A stretch of 64,000 nt of DNA from Rhipidocladum racemiflorum (Eukaryota > Streptophyta > Magnoliopsida > Poales > Poaceae): contig CM070572.1 in the NCBI GenBank assembly GCA_036346355.1, positions 32,401,944 to 32,465,943 on the forward strand, written 5' to 3'. Below, piece after piece: positions 1 through 10,379 of the stretch. Position 1 is the stretch's first letter. Each line of letters starts with the position of its first letter. Position numbers and translations under genes: made by a program. The notes beneath the pieces are model-generated. The model had not been told where the DNA came from, did no database searches, and saw only the letters and a program-made list of their open reading frames with translations.

Positions 1-931
1 CTCTGCTAGTACACTCCAACGTGTTAGGTAACGTACCTATTCATATATCTAGTCAGGCGGCTAGGCAAGGTACCTTGCCACATGTACGTAGGAATATATG
101 GCAGGCACGTACATGCGACTTAGAATATTGGCTCGGGAGTACACTACGATCTACGACGGAGGGGTGTGACGGGGGAGATGCCCGGCCCCCACCCAACAAC
201 CACCACGGTTGGGTTCCCTTTCGCTTTGTTGGAGCTGGACCAACGACGCAACGCTGCACCACTCCACCCCGCACCACCAACACCCGGCGCCCATGCGCCA
301 CTACACATTACACGCGCTCGCCACCTTTTCTCGCCACCCTTAACCCACTCGATCGCCCACACGTACGGGAGGGGCCGAGCGAGCGCCCGACCACCGGCGG
401 CGCGCCACCTGGCCCTACTCCCCTGGCAAGGCACCAACACACACACACGCCCTCTGCGGCGTTCGGATGTCGCGGGCGGCGACCGTGGGATCGGACGGCT
501 CGGTGGCGTCAGGCTGACGTACGTCGCTCCGACCCCGTAGTCCTACCGACCGCTGGAAAGGGCGCTCACGCTTCTGCTGCGCCCGTCCGTGCTAGGAGCC
601 GGAATGGTATAAATTTATCGGGTGTATCTAAATTGTACTGTACCACTATGTTTCAGCCGCCCCACCATGTAGTGCCGTACCAGTACGGCTTGCCTTTGAG
701 GAGCTTCGGCACGGGTCATTTACGATTCATTTTACTATTATGACGAGAGGAAATGAGCTCAGGTCTAACCGATTTGTACTATTGTGACGAGAGGAAATGA
801 GCTGGGACGCACGAAAATGAGGCAGTGGACATAAATATTGGGGAAAAAGAACTAAATTTTATTTATTCTTGAACCGATACAAAATTACTGTCTCGTTAAA
901 AACCTTAAAAAACATACACCCCGGTGTGGTG
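1..931. other. gene-free stretch, left edge of window
   Basis: I see no gene here. A long open frame covers much of 21-743 on the + strand, but its translation is rich in Pro, Arg and Thr, has no recognisable motif, and other frames are open too. That is expected of GC-rich DNA. A 19-base motif beginning tgacgagaggaaatgagct occurs twice, at 741 and 785, as a short direct duplication. Confidence 0.5.
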
Positions 932-1418
932 CACTACTAGGGAATAGCCTGTCACAAGCGGTTCGAAACAACTTCTACAAGCGGTTGTGATACTCCCACC
1001 AGTATCACAAGCAGTTATAACTACTTCTAAAGCGGCCTAAAAAGAGAAATAAATATTGCGATAAAATGGGATTCGAACCCACAACCTCATCCCTCCTCGT
1101 AACCCACATCTCACTGAGCTAGCCAACCCACCCACGCGTGCTCTCTGATAGAGTAGGACAAACATTCCTTTTATTATTTTGAAAATTGGGCTTCTACAAG
1201 CGGTTGGTAACACGAACCGCTTGTAGAAGTCCAGAAGCGGTTAGAAACACAAACCGCTTGTAGAAATTGGATTTTACAAGCGGTTCGTGTTGCCAACCGC
1301 TTGTAGAAGCCCTCTCCTGGCTTGTAGCTATTGAACCGCTTGTGATGCACTATTACAATAGGTTCAAAATTTACCGGTTGTAGAGGTACCGCTTGTGATG
1401 CTCGTTTTTCTAGTAGTG
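932..1418. mobile_element. Non-autonomous CACTA (En/Spm-type) transposon
   Basis: The element starts CACTACTAGGGAATAG and ends in the reverse complement of CACTACTAGAAAAA. It is flanked on both sides by the 3-bp duplication GTG (929-931 and 1419-1421), which fits the CACTA superfamily. The subterminal parts repeat the motif aagcggtt / aaccgctt in both orientations at least ten times, the usual form of transposase-binding subterminal repeats. At 487 bp it has no transposase and would depend on an autonomous relative. It carries an internal tRNA-like segment, listed separately. Confidence 0.85.
1060..1135 (-). other. tRNA-like segment inside the CACTA element
   Basis: On the minus strand this stretch holds an A-box-like TGGCTAGCTCAGT (1113-1125) and a good B-box / T-arm GGGTTCGAATCCCA (about 1066-1082), with a stem that can pair GTGGG with CCCAT. 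The spacing between the boxes is tRNA-like. I cannot fold a full cloverleaf with a clear anticodon arm, so this is more likely a tRNA-derived relic or an internal Pol III promoter than a working tRNA gene. Confidence 0.45.
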
Positions 1419-1469
1419 GTGCACCCCTGGTAAGAAAAAGAGTACAATAACTACATACATATACATAGA

Positions 1470-1990
1470 CTAGTCGAGGCTGAGGTGATCAAAGTCGGCA
1501 AATACCTCCACGATCTCTGGATCCTCGTTTGATGTTATGTCCTCTCATCTGCACGCTCCTAGTCTTTGAGGCATATAATTATCTCAACCATCTCAAAGCA
1601 TGAGAGATGATCTTCTCGGCTCAAGTATCCTCCCCCATCGAACTAAAAGTAGCTTCTGACGAGACAGTGGACACTAAAACCATAAGTACATCATGTGCAA
1701 ATTGCTTTAGCATAGGATAAATACATTGGTGATTATTCCACCATAAGAGCAAGCTAAGTTCATTGCCCTCCCTGATGTCAAGCTCAGTCTCCACAAAAGG
1801 CGTGTTGAGTAGTGGTTGATCTCTACTCGTGAATTTCGTTGCGACCTGCTCGACGCTTCGGAAGACGAACTAGACGCCTTGCCTTTTAGCTTATTCCATA
1901 TGTTTGAAGCAGTTGAACCGCTTCGTGCTTGTTGCCTTATTGAGGCAGATCTTCTTGCTTCACTTCTGCATACCGTCCATATGATAATCA
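1470..1990 (-). pseudogene. Decayed C-terminal end of a hAT transposase
   Basis: Reading the minus strand from about 1800 down gives a frame containing ELDIREGNELSLLLWW, then YPMLKQFAHDVLMV and STVSSEATFS. This is the shape of the hAT dimerisation domain: a W-W pair, then a proline, then an A-x-D-x-L run, then S-T-V-x-S-E-x-x-F. A stop interrupts it at about 1630. A shifted frame resumes and ends in an acidic tail at a TAG at 1470-1472, as many plant hAT transposases do. Upstream codons to about 1990 give a serine-rich linker in another frame. The remains are therefore frameshifted and non-functional, and no terminal repeats of a parent element were identified. Confidence 0.7.
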
Positions 1991-2369
1991 TCTATGCCAT
2001 AGTCTCCCATGCCCAGATAGAGTTGGTGCATATCGATCTCTTGATCCCGATGAAGGGGACTAGGAGTGTGAGGGCGTGCTCTTCTGCTCTTGGAGCAAAG
2101 AGAGAACAAACCCAGAGCAAACATAGAGAACAAATAGAGAAAGCAAACTTAGGAGGGATTTGCGTGCTGAAGAAACGAGTGGTCAATGGGGATTTTATAG
2201 CGGGCGATCAGGCTCTCATTCATTTGCCCATTGGTATTCGTCCGTTTGCAATTGGCTTTACTTCTTTCAGTCGATACGTCGATGCCTCCCTCTATCTTTT
2301 GCCAATTGGCATTCACCCGTTGTGCTCTCTCGTTCTGCCCGTTGCTATCCCTCATTCTCGTTTTCTCTA

Positions 2370-2920
2370 GGAATCTCTTGCTCTCTCAGCCACTTTACGT
2401 CACTCTCCCCCCTGTGTCTCTTTCACTTTCTCTCCCTCCCTCCCTCTCCCCACGTGCGACCGACCGAGTTGCCTTTGGCTCCCTCCCTCTCCATCTCACG
2501 CCCTTTCCCTATCCCGTGTGTGGTCGACCAGCCAGCTCCCTCCCTCTCCCTCTCCTCACACACGGTCAACCGTCTCCCTCCCTCTCCTCAGTGTGACCAT
2601 GGTAGCTGCCCGGCTCCCACCCTCTTCCTTTGCTGGTTATCTCCCTCTCCCTCCATCGTCGGCTCCCCTGCCTCCCCCTCAGTCGGCCACCTCCCTCTCC
2701 CTCCGCTAGCCGCCTCTCAACCCTTCTCCATCTCTCCACCTTCCCTCCTCCATCTCTAGCCCCCCACTCCGCCGAACGCGTGCCCCGTCTCTCCACCTTC
2801 CTCTCCCTCTCCACCTCCGTCCTCCCCCTCCGCTACTGGCCGTGTCCCCTGCCTCTTTGCCTTTGGCCGCTTCTCCCTCTCCCTCCCTCCCTCCCTCACT
2901 CCCCCTCCACCGACCATGGG
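2370..2920. repeat. CT-rich low-complexity tract
   Basis: The + strand is dominated by ctccctctccctcc-type runs for about 550 bp. Open frames across it on both strands are made of Ser, Pro and Leu, or of Arg, Glu and Gly on the other strand, and carry no domain. I treat the tract as degenerate pyrimidine repeat. The neighbouring 1991-2369 and 2921-3399 hold nothing I recognise. Confidence 0.7.
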
Positions 2921-3399
2921 AATCGACGCGCGCGGATGCGTGCGAAGCGTGTGCACATGAATGCGGCAGGTGCGCACCGCCATTGGCACATGCATGAGCA
3001 TAGACAAGCGCGTATCGACGCAGGTGGGGCTACGGCGAGCGTGCATGGCCACGGGGGTGGTCCATGGTAGGTGAAACCACCAAGCCAAGCATCTTGGACT
3101 GACATAGCCGTTGGAGTGATCCGGTCTAGGCACGACGTGTGTAAATTATTGGACCGCCTCTCAGATACTATACATTATTTGACTCTTCTTTTTAATCAAT
3201 AGAGCTGTAGAGGTTTAATTTGATGGGATTTCTCTAATGGGTTGCTTCACCTGCATATAATGTGGGTCTATCTAGTATCAGTTCCCTTATTCTTTTATTC
3301 AGCAATCACTTTTACTCATCATTGGATAAGCATCTTATGGTCCATGCTCTCTCCCTCTCACCCAACCCAAACCCTAAATGACAGTCCAAGAGGGCCCCA

Positions 3400-3557
3400 A
3401 AACATAAAAACACAACTTTCACCATCGATTTCTATTGTAATAGATTTATAAAACCTAACAAAAGTATACTTTTTATGAAAGTTCTCTTCGAGACAAATTA
3501 TACATACCATGTTTATATGCTCAATCTAAATATTGAGAAAGATATCGATATCCACAT
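3400..3557. mobile_element. Truncated MITE fragment
   Basis: This stretch resembles the interior of the MITEs at 26990-27250 and 27822-28591. It shares phrases such as aatttctattg, followed by tataaaacctaa and an AT-rich run ending near atatcgata. The expected right terminus is missing. The sequence stops at about 3557, where the GC-rich retroelement sequence begins, so it was probably cut by the neighbouring insertion or by a deletion. Confidence 0.4.
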
Positions 3558-3674
3558 ATGTGAGGAGCGGGCCTGCGACTGGGTATTAGTGAGGACAAAG
3601 AAAACCTCCGACGGTCGGTTTGTGGTTCCAAACCCCTCGATCGCACATATCATCTCCAGGCGCCTAGTGCGGTG

Positions 3675-4085
3675 GTCGCCCCGGCGAACACGTGGCGCCC
3701 GGGCCATGGCGCCGGGCGCGCAGTCGGCTGATCGCCCGGCGGACACGTGGCGCCCGGGCCATGGCGCCGGCCTTGCGATCATTGTCGCCCGGCGGACACG
3801 TAAGCGCCCGGCCCGTCTGCCGGCCTTGATGGCTGAATTGCCAGCGGCGAACCACGTGGCGCCCGGCCCGTCTGCCGGCCCGATTAGTAATCGCCCGGCG
3901 TCGCCCGGCGGCCGTAAGCGCCGCCCGGCGCGCGGCCGTCGCCGGCCTTGATCAGGTAATCGCCCAGCGAACCACGTGGCGCCCGGCCGTCGCCGCGCCT
4001 TATGATAACTGGTCGCCCCAGCGGTTTCACGTGGCGCCCGGGCCGTCTTACCCGCGATAAGTAATCGCCCGGCGGGCATGTGGCG
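3675..4085. repeat. Degenerate tandem repeat of about 50 bp
   Basis: About eight imperfect units follow one another, each built around tcgcccggcg, then cacgtggcgcccgg, then a variable gcc-rich tail. Unit length varies from about 45 to 70 bp. Their make-up recalls the arrays inside the LTRs of element A, but without the clean gaccaccttcctggtc hairpin core. They lie where the 3' LTR of outer element B should be. Confidence 0.65.
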
Positions 4086-5071
4086 CCCGTGCTTCGTACG
4101 CTTGCGCTTGATCCGGGGCGGGGCTAGTTGTGGCTCGTTTCACGCCGGAGCTGGGCGAGTTTGCTATCGGGTGGAGGGGTTTACCGTCATCCCCACGTTA
4201 CGCCCTGTCCGCAGTGTGGGACCTGGAGGGTGAGACGCGCTTGCCTTTCGCTGGCTCGGCGCCGCTCTCGTGGAGCCGCAGCGAGTGATCCGGAGTGGAA
4301 CACGAGGCCCCTTGCGAGGGTCCCTAGCTGACGATCCGTAGCGGGTGTCCGACCCCACTTGGGGCGATCCATAAAGAACCTTTCCTTACTCGATCCGTAT
4401 CGGACCTTGGATCGTTCGCCGACCCAGTGCGTGTACTGCCGCCGCCGTCACGGGCTCCATGAGAGCGTGAGGTATGGTCCCGGACGTGAGTTAAGGCGAT
4501 TGGGTCGTCCGCCGACCCAACTAGGGGCCCGCTGGGGGCTCGCCTCGTCCTCACCTCTTGCTCGTTTTTTGCTGTGGCAGAGCCGGATTCGCTTGGCGGC
4601 CGGTTTTTGCATCCCTCAGCGTTGGGCCGGGCCTCTGGTGCGGTCTGTCGAGGTCTGGGAGGCCCTAGGGCCTCCGTGGCTCAGTGGGCCCTTGGTGTTG
4701 TCGATCGCGTCTCTGGGCCGACCCGGAGGTAGAGACCGGGAGGACGCCGGGAGCGCCTTTCGAGGTGGCGCCTGTTCTTCCTGCGGTTTTCTGACAGCAT
4801 TTAATGCGTAGTGGGGTTTTGGTAGCCGGCGTACTTACAGCGACGTGGCTGGGTGGCGGGACGTGCCGTTTTCCATGGTGTGGGGCGGTTGGCTTGACCT
4901 GCGTCCGCTCGACTCCCGCCGGTCCGCTTCCCATACATAAGGGAGGATGGGAGGAGTTGTGGTCGCCCCTGCTTTTTTCCTGCGACGGGAGAGAGATCGA
5001 GGGAGGGAGAGAGACGGGAGAGAGGTGTCTCACCAGCTTCCTGCTGCCGCCGTTGTTTTAGCGTTTCGAAG

Positions 5072-8000
5072 ATGTGGCAGGAGTGCTCCACTCGCCCCTC
5101 TCGTGCGGTCGGCCTGGAGAAGAAAGGCTTTCTTGCGCCGCGCGATGTCTCCGGGTGGCGGGTTCCGGCGACGGGGGCGGTTCCCGAGCCACACGCCGAC
5201 GAGATCGTGGCGCATGCCTGGTTTTTTAAGCGTGGGCTCGGGTTTCCCCTCCACGGGTTCGTCCGGGGACCCCTCTTCTACTACGGGGTGGAGGTGCACC
5301 ATCTCAACCCGAACGGCGTGCTTCACGTCGCGGTGTTCATGACGTTGTGTGAGGCGTTTCTCGGCATCGAGCCGCACTGGGCGTTGTGGAAGTACTTCTT
5401 CTCCTGCAGTGAAGGGCGAGGGGTCGAGTTGGGGCGCTTTTGGAGGCGCGGCCACACAATGCTCTAATCGGGCGTCGGAGTACATTGACTGGAGCTCCTA
5501 AGTCCAATCGGGTGGCATTCCGAGTAGCTCTATGTCGGAGCAGCGACAATGCTCGCGTTTCTCGGCCTGCTTCACGAGGCGAGAGAATCTTTGGACTTGA
5601 GGCCTGATCGGAGAGAGCGACGGAAGGTGCAATCGATCGTTGATCGATCCGGTCCTGGCGCGCGGCTTGAACGGCGGTATCGTCGCTGCGCGTTTATGGA
5701 AAGCGCGTCTGACCCCTTGCGGAGAGCGCGCCTCATGTTCGAAAGTACACGGGGCGTCCGATCCCATGAGGATCTTTGGAATCGAACTCCCCTCGGCGGT
5801 CGGCGCCGGGTCCTCTCCGTCCTAGGTGGCGGTGCGTCCGTGGCGGTGTCTCGAGCTCCCGCCCCTTTAATGGCGGGTCGTGGCTCCGACTTGGTACGCC
5901 AATGGGCTTCTTCGCCTGTTTTCTCTTTTCCGGCCGGCTTGACCGACTCTCTGGTTTCTTCGCAGGGGCTTGGACGGATGATTTCCCGGCCGGACTTGCC
6001 GGGGGAAAAAGACGCGAGGGCCCAGGCTCGGGAGGCCGAGGAGGCGCGAGAGGCCACCCGCAAAGAGGAGAGAGAGAGAGACGAAGCGGAAAAAGGAGCA
6101 GCGGGAGGCGAGGCGGTCCCGTGGTGAGGACGTCTCCGATACGACCGACGCGGAATCGGGCGATTCGGGGTCGTCCCCAAGCTCTGGAGGCGGAGGTGGC
6201 GACGGTGGGCCCCTTGCGTCTGACACGGATGCCGGAGGTGGAGCGGTTAGAGGCGGCAACCGCGATTCTGCTGTTGAGCCCGCCGTGGGGCGCGCCGACG
6301 TTCGGGAAAACGAAGGTCGACGCACCCCATCGGGCCGACGCGGCTGGGAAAGTACCGCGCAGGCGCTCGACGCGGTAAGCGCCTCCTCCCCGCCTGCCGG
6401 TGAGTCTGCAAGTTTTATGACTATCTTTGCCATTTCTTAACTTGTCGTCGTGTGCAGGGTCTACACCGGGGCGGTCGCGGTGGCCGGCGCGCATATGGTG
6501 GCTCTCGCGGTCGGGCTGCCGCCCCGCCGCCGCCGGCGGCGCCGTCAATCGAGGCAGACCAATCGGAGGCCACGGTGCTCCCTTGGCGAGGCACCGGCGG
6601 CCAGCGGTAGTTGCCGTGGTGTCCGGGTCGTCGGCCGAGCAACCGGCGGAGCTGTCGGCCGTTCGGGCGACCGAGATGGAGGTGGGGCCGCTGGCCACGC
6701 CGGAGTCCGAGGAGGACCCTTGCGCTCGAGCCGAGCCGGACCCGCTTTCGGAGGGCGAAGCGGGCGGGGAGGAGCTCCCACCGCCTCCAGCGGGGGCCCC
6801 GCCGTTAGGCGCAGTTCTGGCGCCAGGGTTCGTTACGCCGTCGATCCCGGGATCCTCCCTTCCAGTTGAAGCTGCGGAGGAGACGACGATGGAGACGGTC
6901 ACCGGGGCGGTGCAGGAGGACATGGTTGTCGAACCCCCGCGGGTAGCCGGGGCGCCCGCTCGCGTTCCCATCCCACCGCTGGTCCTACCAGGCTCGTCGC
7001 TGGTGGTTCTGGATGATGAGGCGGAGGGGGACGAGTGGACCGCGGTCGGAGAGATCTGTCAGCAGGTTACGGCCGAAGCAGACCAGGTCCGCGAGGCGCT
7101 GTCCGCTACGCTCCAGTCCTTCAACGCAAGGCTGGGGGTTGTCTCTGGGGAGGCCCTTCGGAGAGTTGAGGTAATCTGCCTGTACCGTTGCGTGCTTGCC
7201 CTTTTTGCTGGTCGGGTTGAGGGCTAACGGGTGTCTTTCGTCCTTAGAACCTGAAGACTCGGTCGGCGTTCAAGTCCGGGTACATCCGGGTTCAGAGCCA
7301 GCGGGGGTCGTCTGCCGAGTTGGAGTGTGACCGGCTGCGCTCCGAACTATCGGAGGCTCGGAGTGCCTTGGACCGCGAGCAGGTCGAAGCGGCGCGGGCC
7401 CGCCAAGAGAGTGTGGTCGCGAAAGACGCTCTGCTCGGGGAGCGCCAGGCGAAGCGGGCTTCGGATGAGAAGGTGTCTGATCTTGAGTCTCTCTTGGCGG
7501 ACGCAAACCGGGCGAAGGGGGATGCTGAGTCGAATGCCGCTCGTCTTAGCAGGGAGCTTGAGGCGGCTGGGAAGCTTGCGCAGGACGCGGTTATCGAGCG
7601 CGACGCTGCTTTGGGGCAAGTCGAGCGCGATCGGGCAATTCGGGTACAGGCCGAGGAGGACCTCCACAGCATGGCTGACTCTGTGTCGGGTAAGCGCCTT
7701 AGCTCTAGCGTCCTCAATCTTTGAGTTGCTTTGCCGTGGCTTCCCGATTCCACTGGCCTTGTTGCAGAGTTGCAGAAGAACCTCGGGAGCGCCACGGAGG
7801 CGCGGAAGGTGGCGAAGGAGGCGCGTGACGAAGCTGTTGCGTCGCGCGACGTGGCCCTATCTGCGCAGCAGCTGTCGGAGGAGGATCAGGTCGAGCTGAC
7901 GTCCTTGCGATCGGTCGGCCGGGAGATCCGTGATCGGGTGCTGGGGCCGGTGGGCTCTCAACCAGGCTCGAGCTCGCTGAGAGTGCCCTGGCCCGCGTGC

Positions 8001-8222
8001 GGAGACCACGTGGAGGCTTGGTGGCGGCCGGCCGTTCTTGGGGCTGCCTCGGCACTGGTTTGTACGCTCTCCTACTACGACGGTATCGACCTGGATACCG
8101 TCAGTAGCGGGGTTGCCGCAAACCGGTCTAAGGAGGAAATCGACGTCTTGGAGCTTCGAGTCGAACCGCACGCCAGGGCGATTGCCGACCAGGTTTCCCC
8201 GACCGACATCCTCCACAGATAA
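5072..8222 (+). pseudogene. Gypsy-type 'transposase-28' antisense gene in element B
   Basis: This gene-like unit runs against the element's own pol. The first exon (from 5072) reads HAWFFKRGLGFPLHGF, then NPNGVLHVAVFMTLCEAF and LGIEPHWALWKYFF. This is the pattern of the plant 'putative gypsy-type transposon' domain (Pfam Transposase_28). Frame is lost after about 5467, and a later frame keeps family-like text near 5640-5825. Downstream, exons join in frame: donor after 7170 to acceptor before 7248, then donor after 7689 to acceptor before 7768, with a stop at 8222. A further junction, 6374 to 6458, is likely. Codons 7320-7690 encode a charged heptad-rich coiled coil. The biochemical role of this family is unknown. 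Frameshifts in the first exon make this copy a pseudogene. It is not a transposase in the DNA-transposon sense despite the family name. Confidence 0.65.
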
Positions 8223-8906
8223 GCGATAGAGAGAGATTAAATAGTTTTTTATTGCTCTTTCTAGGTTTGTAAGGAACTGGCATATGTTTTGCTTCGTGCT
8301 TGTTTTCCGCGCCCTTTGTTTGCGATGGATATTATCACCGTCCATTGCCTTGGGGACCACAGGGGTCGGGCGTAGGTTGGTGCGCGCATCACAAAAGTTA
8401 GGGAGTCGGGAAAATAATAGAACGCTCAAGAACATGTCGATCGGTTAGTGCGACCGTGGGAGGGCTGTTCCCGACCAATCGTGGGTCGCTCCGCTTGGGC
8501 ACTTCCTTCCTCCGTTAAGTACTATTTCGCAACCGTAGCCGCTGGGGCGTAGGCCGTAGTACTTTTGGTCGAAAGTTTGGCCGTCTCGGGAGGACCCGGC
8601 GATTGGTCGTGTCACCGACCCACGGGACTCTTGTAGCCCCCGAGTGGTGCGAGGCGGTTTGGTTGTTACCGCCGCGCGCCACTTGAAGGAGTAACAACGA
8701 GTGCGGGAAAAGAAGATATTCACTTATCTTTCTTTACGACTGGCGAGGTTCTCGAGACGTTTTTGTTCAACGCGGAGAATTGGCGGCGCTTCGGTTTCCG
8801 CACCATCGGCTTTGATGCTTCGGCTTCCACGCCATCAGCTTCGAAAAGGTGCGGTCGCCGTGAGTCTTTGGCGGAGTAACCCCGTCGCCGTCAGCTACGG
8901 ATCGCC

Positions 8907-8914
8907 TATAAATA
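8907..8914 (+). promoter_or_regulatory. TATA box of second antisense gene in element B
   Basis: TATAAATA lies 64 bp upstream of the ATG at 8978, on the strand opposite to the element's own coding strand. The position suits a 30-40-base leader. Confidence 0.5.
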
Positions 8915-8977
8915 GGCGGACGGTGGGCGCTGGACTTCATCCAGCTGACGTTGAGACACTCTGCAGGCTTCGCTTCC

Positions 8978-9591
8978 ATGGCTGCCTCGCCCTCCCAACC
9001 CCACTCTAAGGACGAGAACCCACCGATCGACGAGATCGACTAGGACGCCCTTGAACGAGAGGCTGAGGACGAAGAGGAGTTGGAGCGACGAGCCGGCCGT
9101 CTTGTAGTGGCGGCCCCGTAGGACGACGGGGTCGATTGGGAGCTGCTGGAGCGGGAGGCGGAAGAGGAGGAGCGGGAGCGGGTGCGGCAGGCTGCGGTCG
9201 TCGAGCTGAGGGAGCTGCCGCTGCGATCGCCCGAGCGATTGGGGGAACAGGACGCCGTCCCCCCCCCCCCGTGCCCCTTCTCCCTCCGGGAGCCTGGAGT
9301 CCACCGCGACATCTAGGCCTGCGCCGATGAACGCGCTGCCGATCGCCCCGATCGTGCTGCCGTACACTTCTCCGACGGCGGTCCCCTCTGCGACGGGCCC
9401 CAAGCTCCCTCGGGAACCATAGAGGTCACACACGGGGCCGCCGGTTCTCGACGGCGCGTCCGGGCAGATCGGGGCTCTCCCGTTGCGGATTTCGACGACC
9501 CGACCAGTTTTTGCTGTGCTTTGCGGCAAAAATTGTGCGGGAAGCCGAAGCCGCGCTTGGAGAGGGACGATAAGTCCGGAAATCCACCGAG
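8978..9591 (+). pseudogene. Second antisense gene-like unit in element B
   Basis: An ATG at 8978 in good context follows a TATA box and opens a frame beginning MAASPSQPHSKDENPP. It continues into a very acidic stretch (EREAEDEEELERRAG and later WELLEREAEEEERERV) that would form a charged helix. In-frame TAG codons interrupt it at about 9041 and 9118. Open text resumes after each, and a final frame runs to about 9591. I do not recognise the family. With the unit at 5072-8222, element B carries two reverse-oriented genes, while element A shows only one clearly. Alternatively, this could be a second decayed copy of the N-terminal part of such a gene. Confidence 0.45.
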
Positions 9592-10133
9592 GCGGGGAAG
9601 ACCCTTAAAATGAGATAAACTTTTTGATTTTTGATTTTCTCGTTTCTAAAGAATGTAAATGCCGTCGAATCGGAAGAAATAAAGGTGTTCGGATTTTTGC
9701 ATGTGCTTTTCGCTATTTTTCGCTTTTTCTTTGGTAAAACGCAGGAATCATTGTTCTTGGGTCTGCGAGGACCATTCGACCAGTGATCGACACGCTCCAG
9801 CGTTTTCCAGAAAGTAGGCAAAAAGGTTTAACACGAGCGTTCGTTACCCCGACCTTGTTCGTCGGATTGACCCCCGAGCAACCGTGCATTATCCTGCTCG
9901 GTTTCTTTTCTCCTTAGCGAGATACCACTTCGCAACCGTAGCCGTCGGGGCGTGGGCCGTGGCACTCGGGTCGGGAGAGAAAGATCGAACGATCAGGTGA
10001 ATGACAGCGGTTAGACGGGATGCCGACCCGAGTGGGCAAAAAACGCTACGCGTAGACCCGACCGAGGGTTGGTCCGCTCGGGATGAGAAAATGCGAACAC
10101 GGTAATAAAAGGAAAAAAGGACTAAGGGTAGAA

Positions 10134-10374
10134 TCATCTTAGCTTTTCGATGTTCCAGGCGTTGGACAAGATGTTGCCATCGGGATCCTTGAGCCGGTAA
10201 GTGTTGGGTCGAAGGACTTCTACTACAGTGAAGGGGCCCTCCCAAGGAGGGGAGAGCTTATGCTTGTCTTTGTTGGACTGAACCTGGCGCAGAACCAGGT
10301 CGCCTGCGTTGAACGCTCGCCCCCTAACCTTGCGGTCGTGGTAGCGTTGCAGTGCCTGCTGGTATTTGGCCGAG
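10134..10374 (-). pseudogene. Integrase C-terminus of element B, cut off by element A
   Basis: The minus strand encodes the end of a Ty3-type integrase: a RYHDRKV-type basic stretch, GDLVLRQVQ, KLSPPWEGPF and a tail ending NAWNIEKLR with a TGA stop at 10134-10136. The upstream part of the same domain lies 11 kb away at 21750-22500. If element A and one copy of CGGAT are ignored, the codon phase continues across the gap. This part is itself undamaged. Confidence 0.85.
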
Positions 10375-10379
10375 CGGAT

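Larger units (their letters stand above)
3558..10374 (-). mobile_element. Outer Ty3/gypsy element B, left (3') part
   Basis: This block is the downstream part of a minus-strand Ty3/gypsy element split by element A. From right to left it holds the integrase C-terminus (10134-10374), two reverse-oriented gene-like units (8978-9591 and 5072-8222) and a repeat-rich end (3558-4930). Gene-like units on the opposite strand between integrase and the 3' LTR are known in Tat-lineage elements of grasses. The left end is unresolved. I find no copy of the 569-bp LTR seen at 26264-26832, and no matching target duplication at 3557. The 3' LTR may have been lost or replaced, or the leftmost part may come from another element. 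Confidence 0.6.

Noticed and set aside
21..743. Long open frame at the left edge (240 codons)
   Set aside because: Composition is driven by GC-rich DNA, several overlapping frames on both strands are open, and no motif or splice context is visible.
1060..1135. A functional tRNA gene
   Set aside because: A and B boxes are present, but no convincing anticodon and acceptor stems can be paired, and it lies within a transposon. Kept only as a tRNA-like segment.
2160..3133. Overlapping open frames of 60-200 codons in the CT-rich tract
   Set aside because: They consist of Ser/Pro/Leu or Arg/Glu/Gly runs forced by pyrimidine repeats. No homology or start context supports them.
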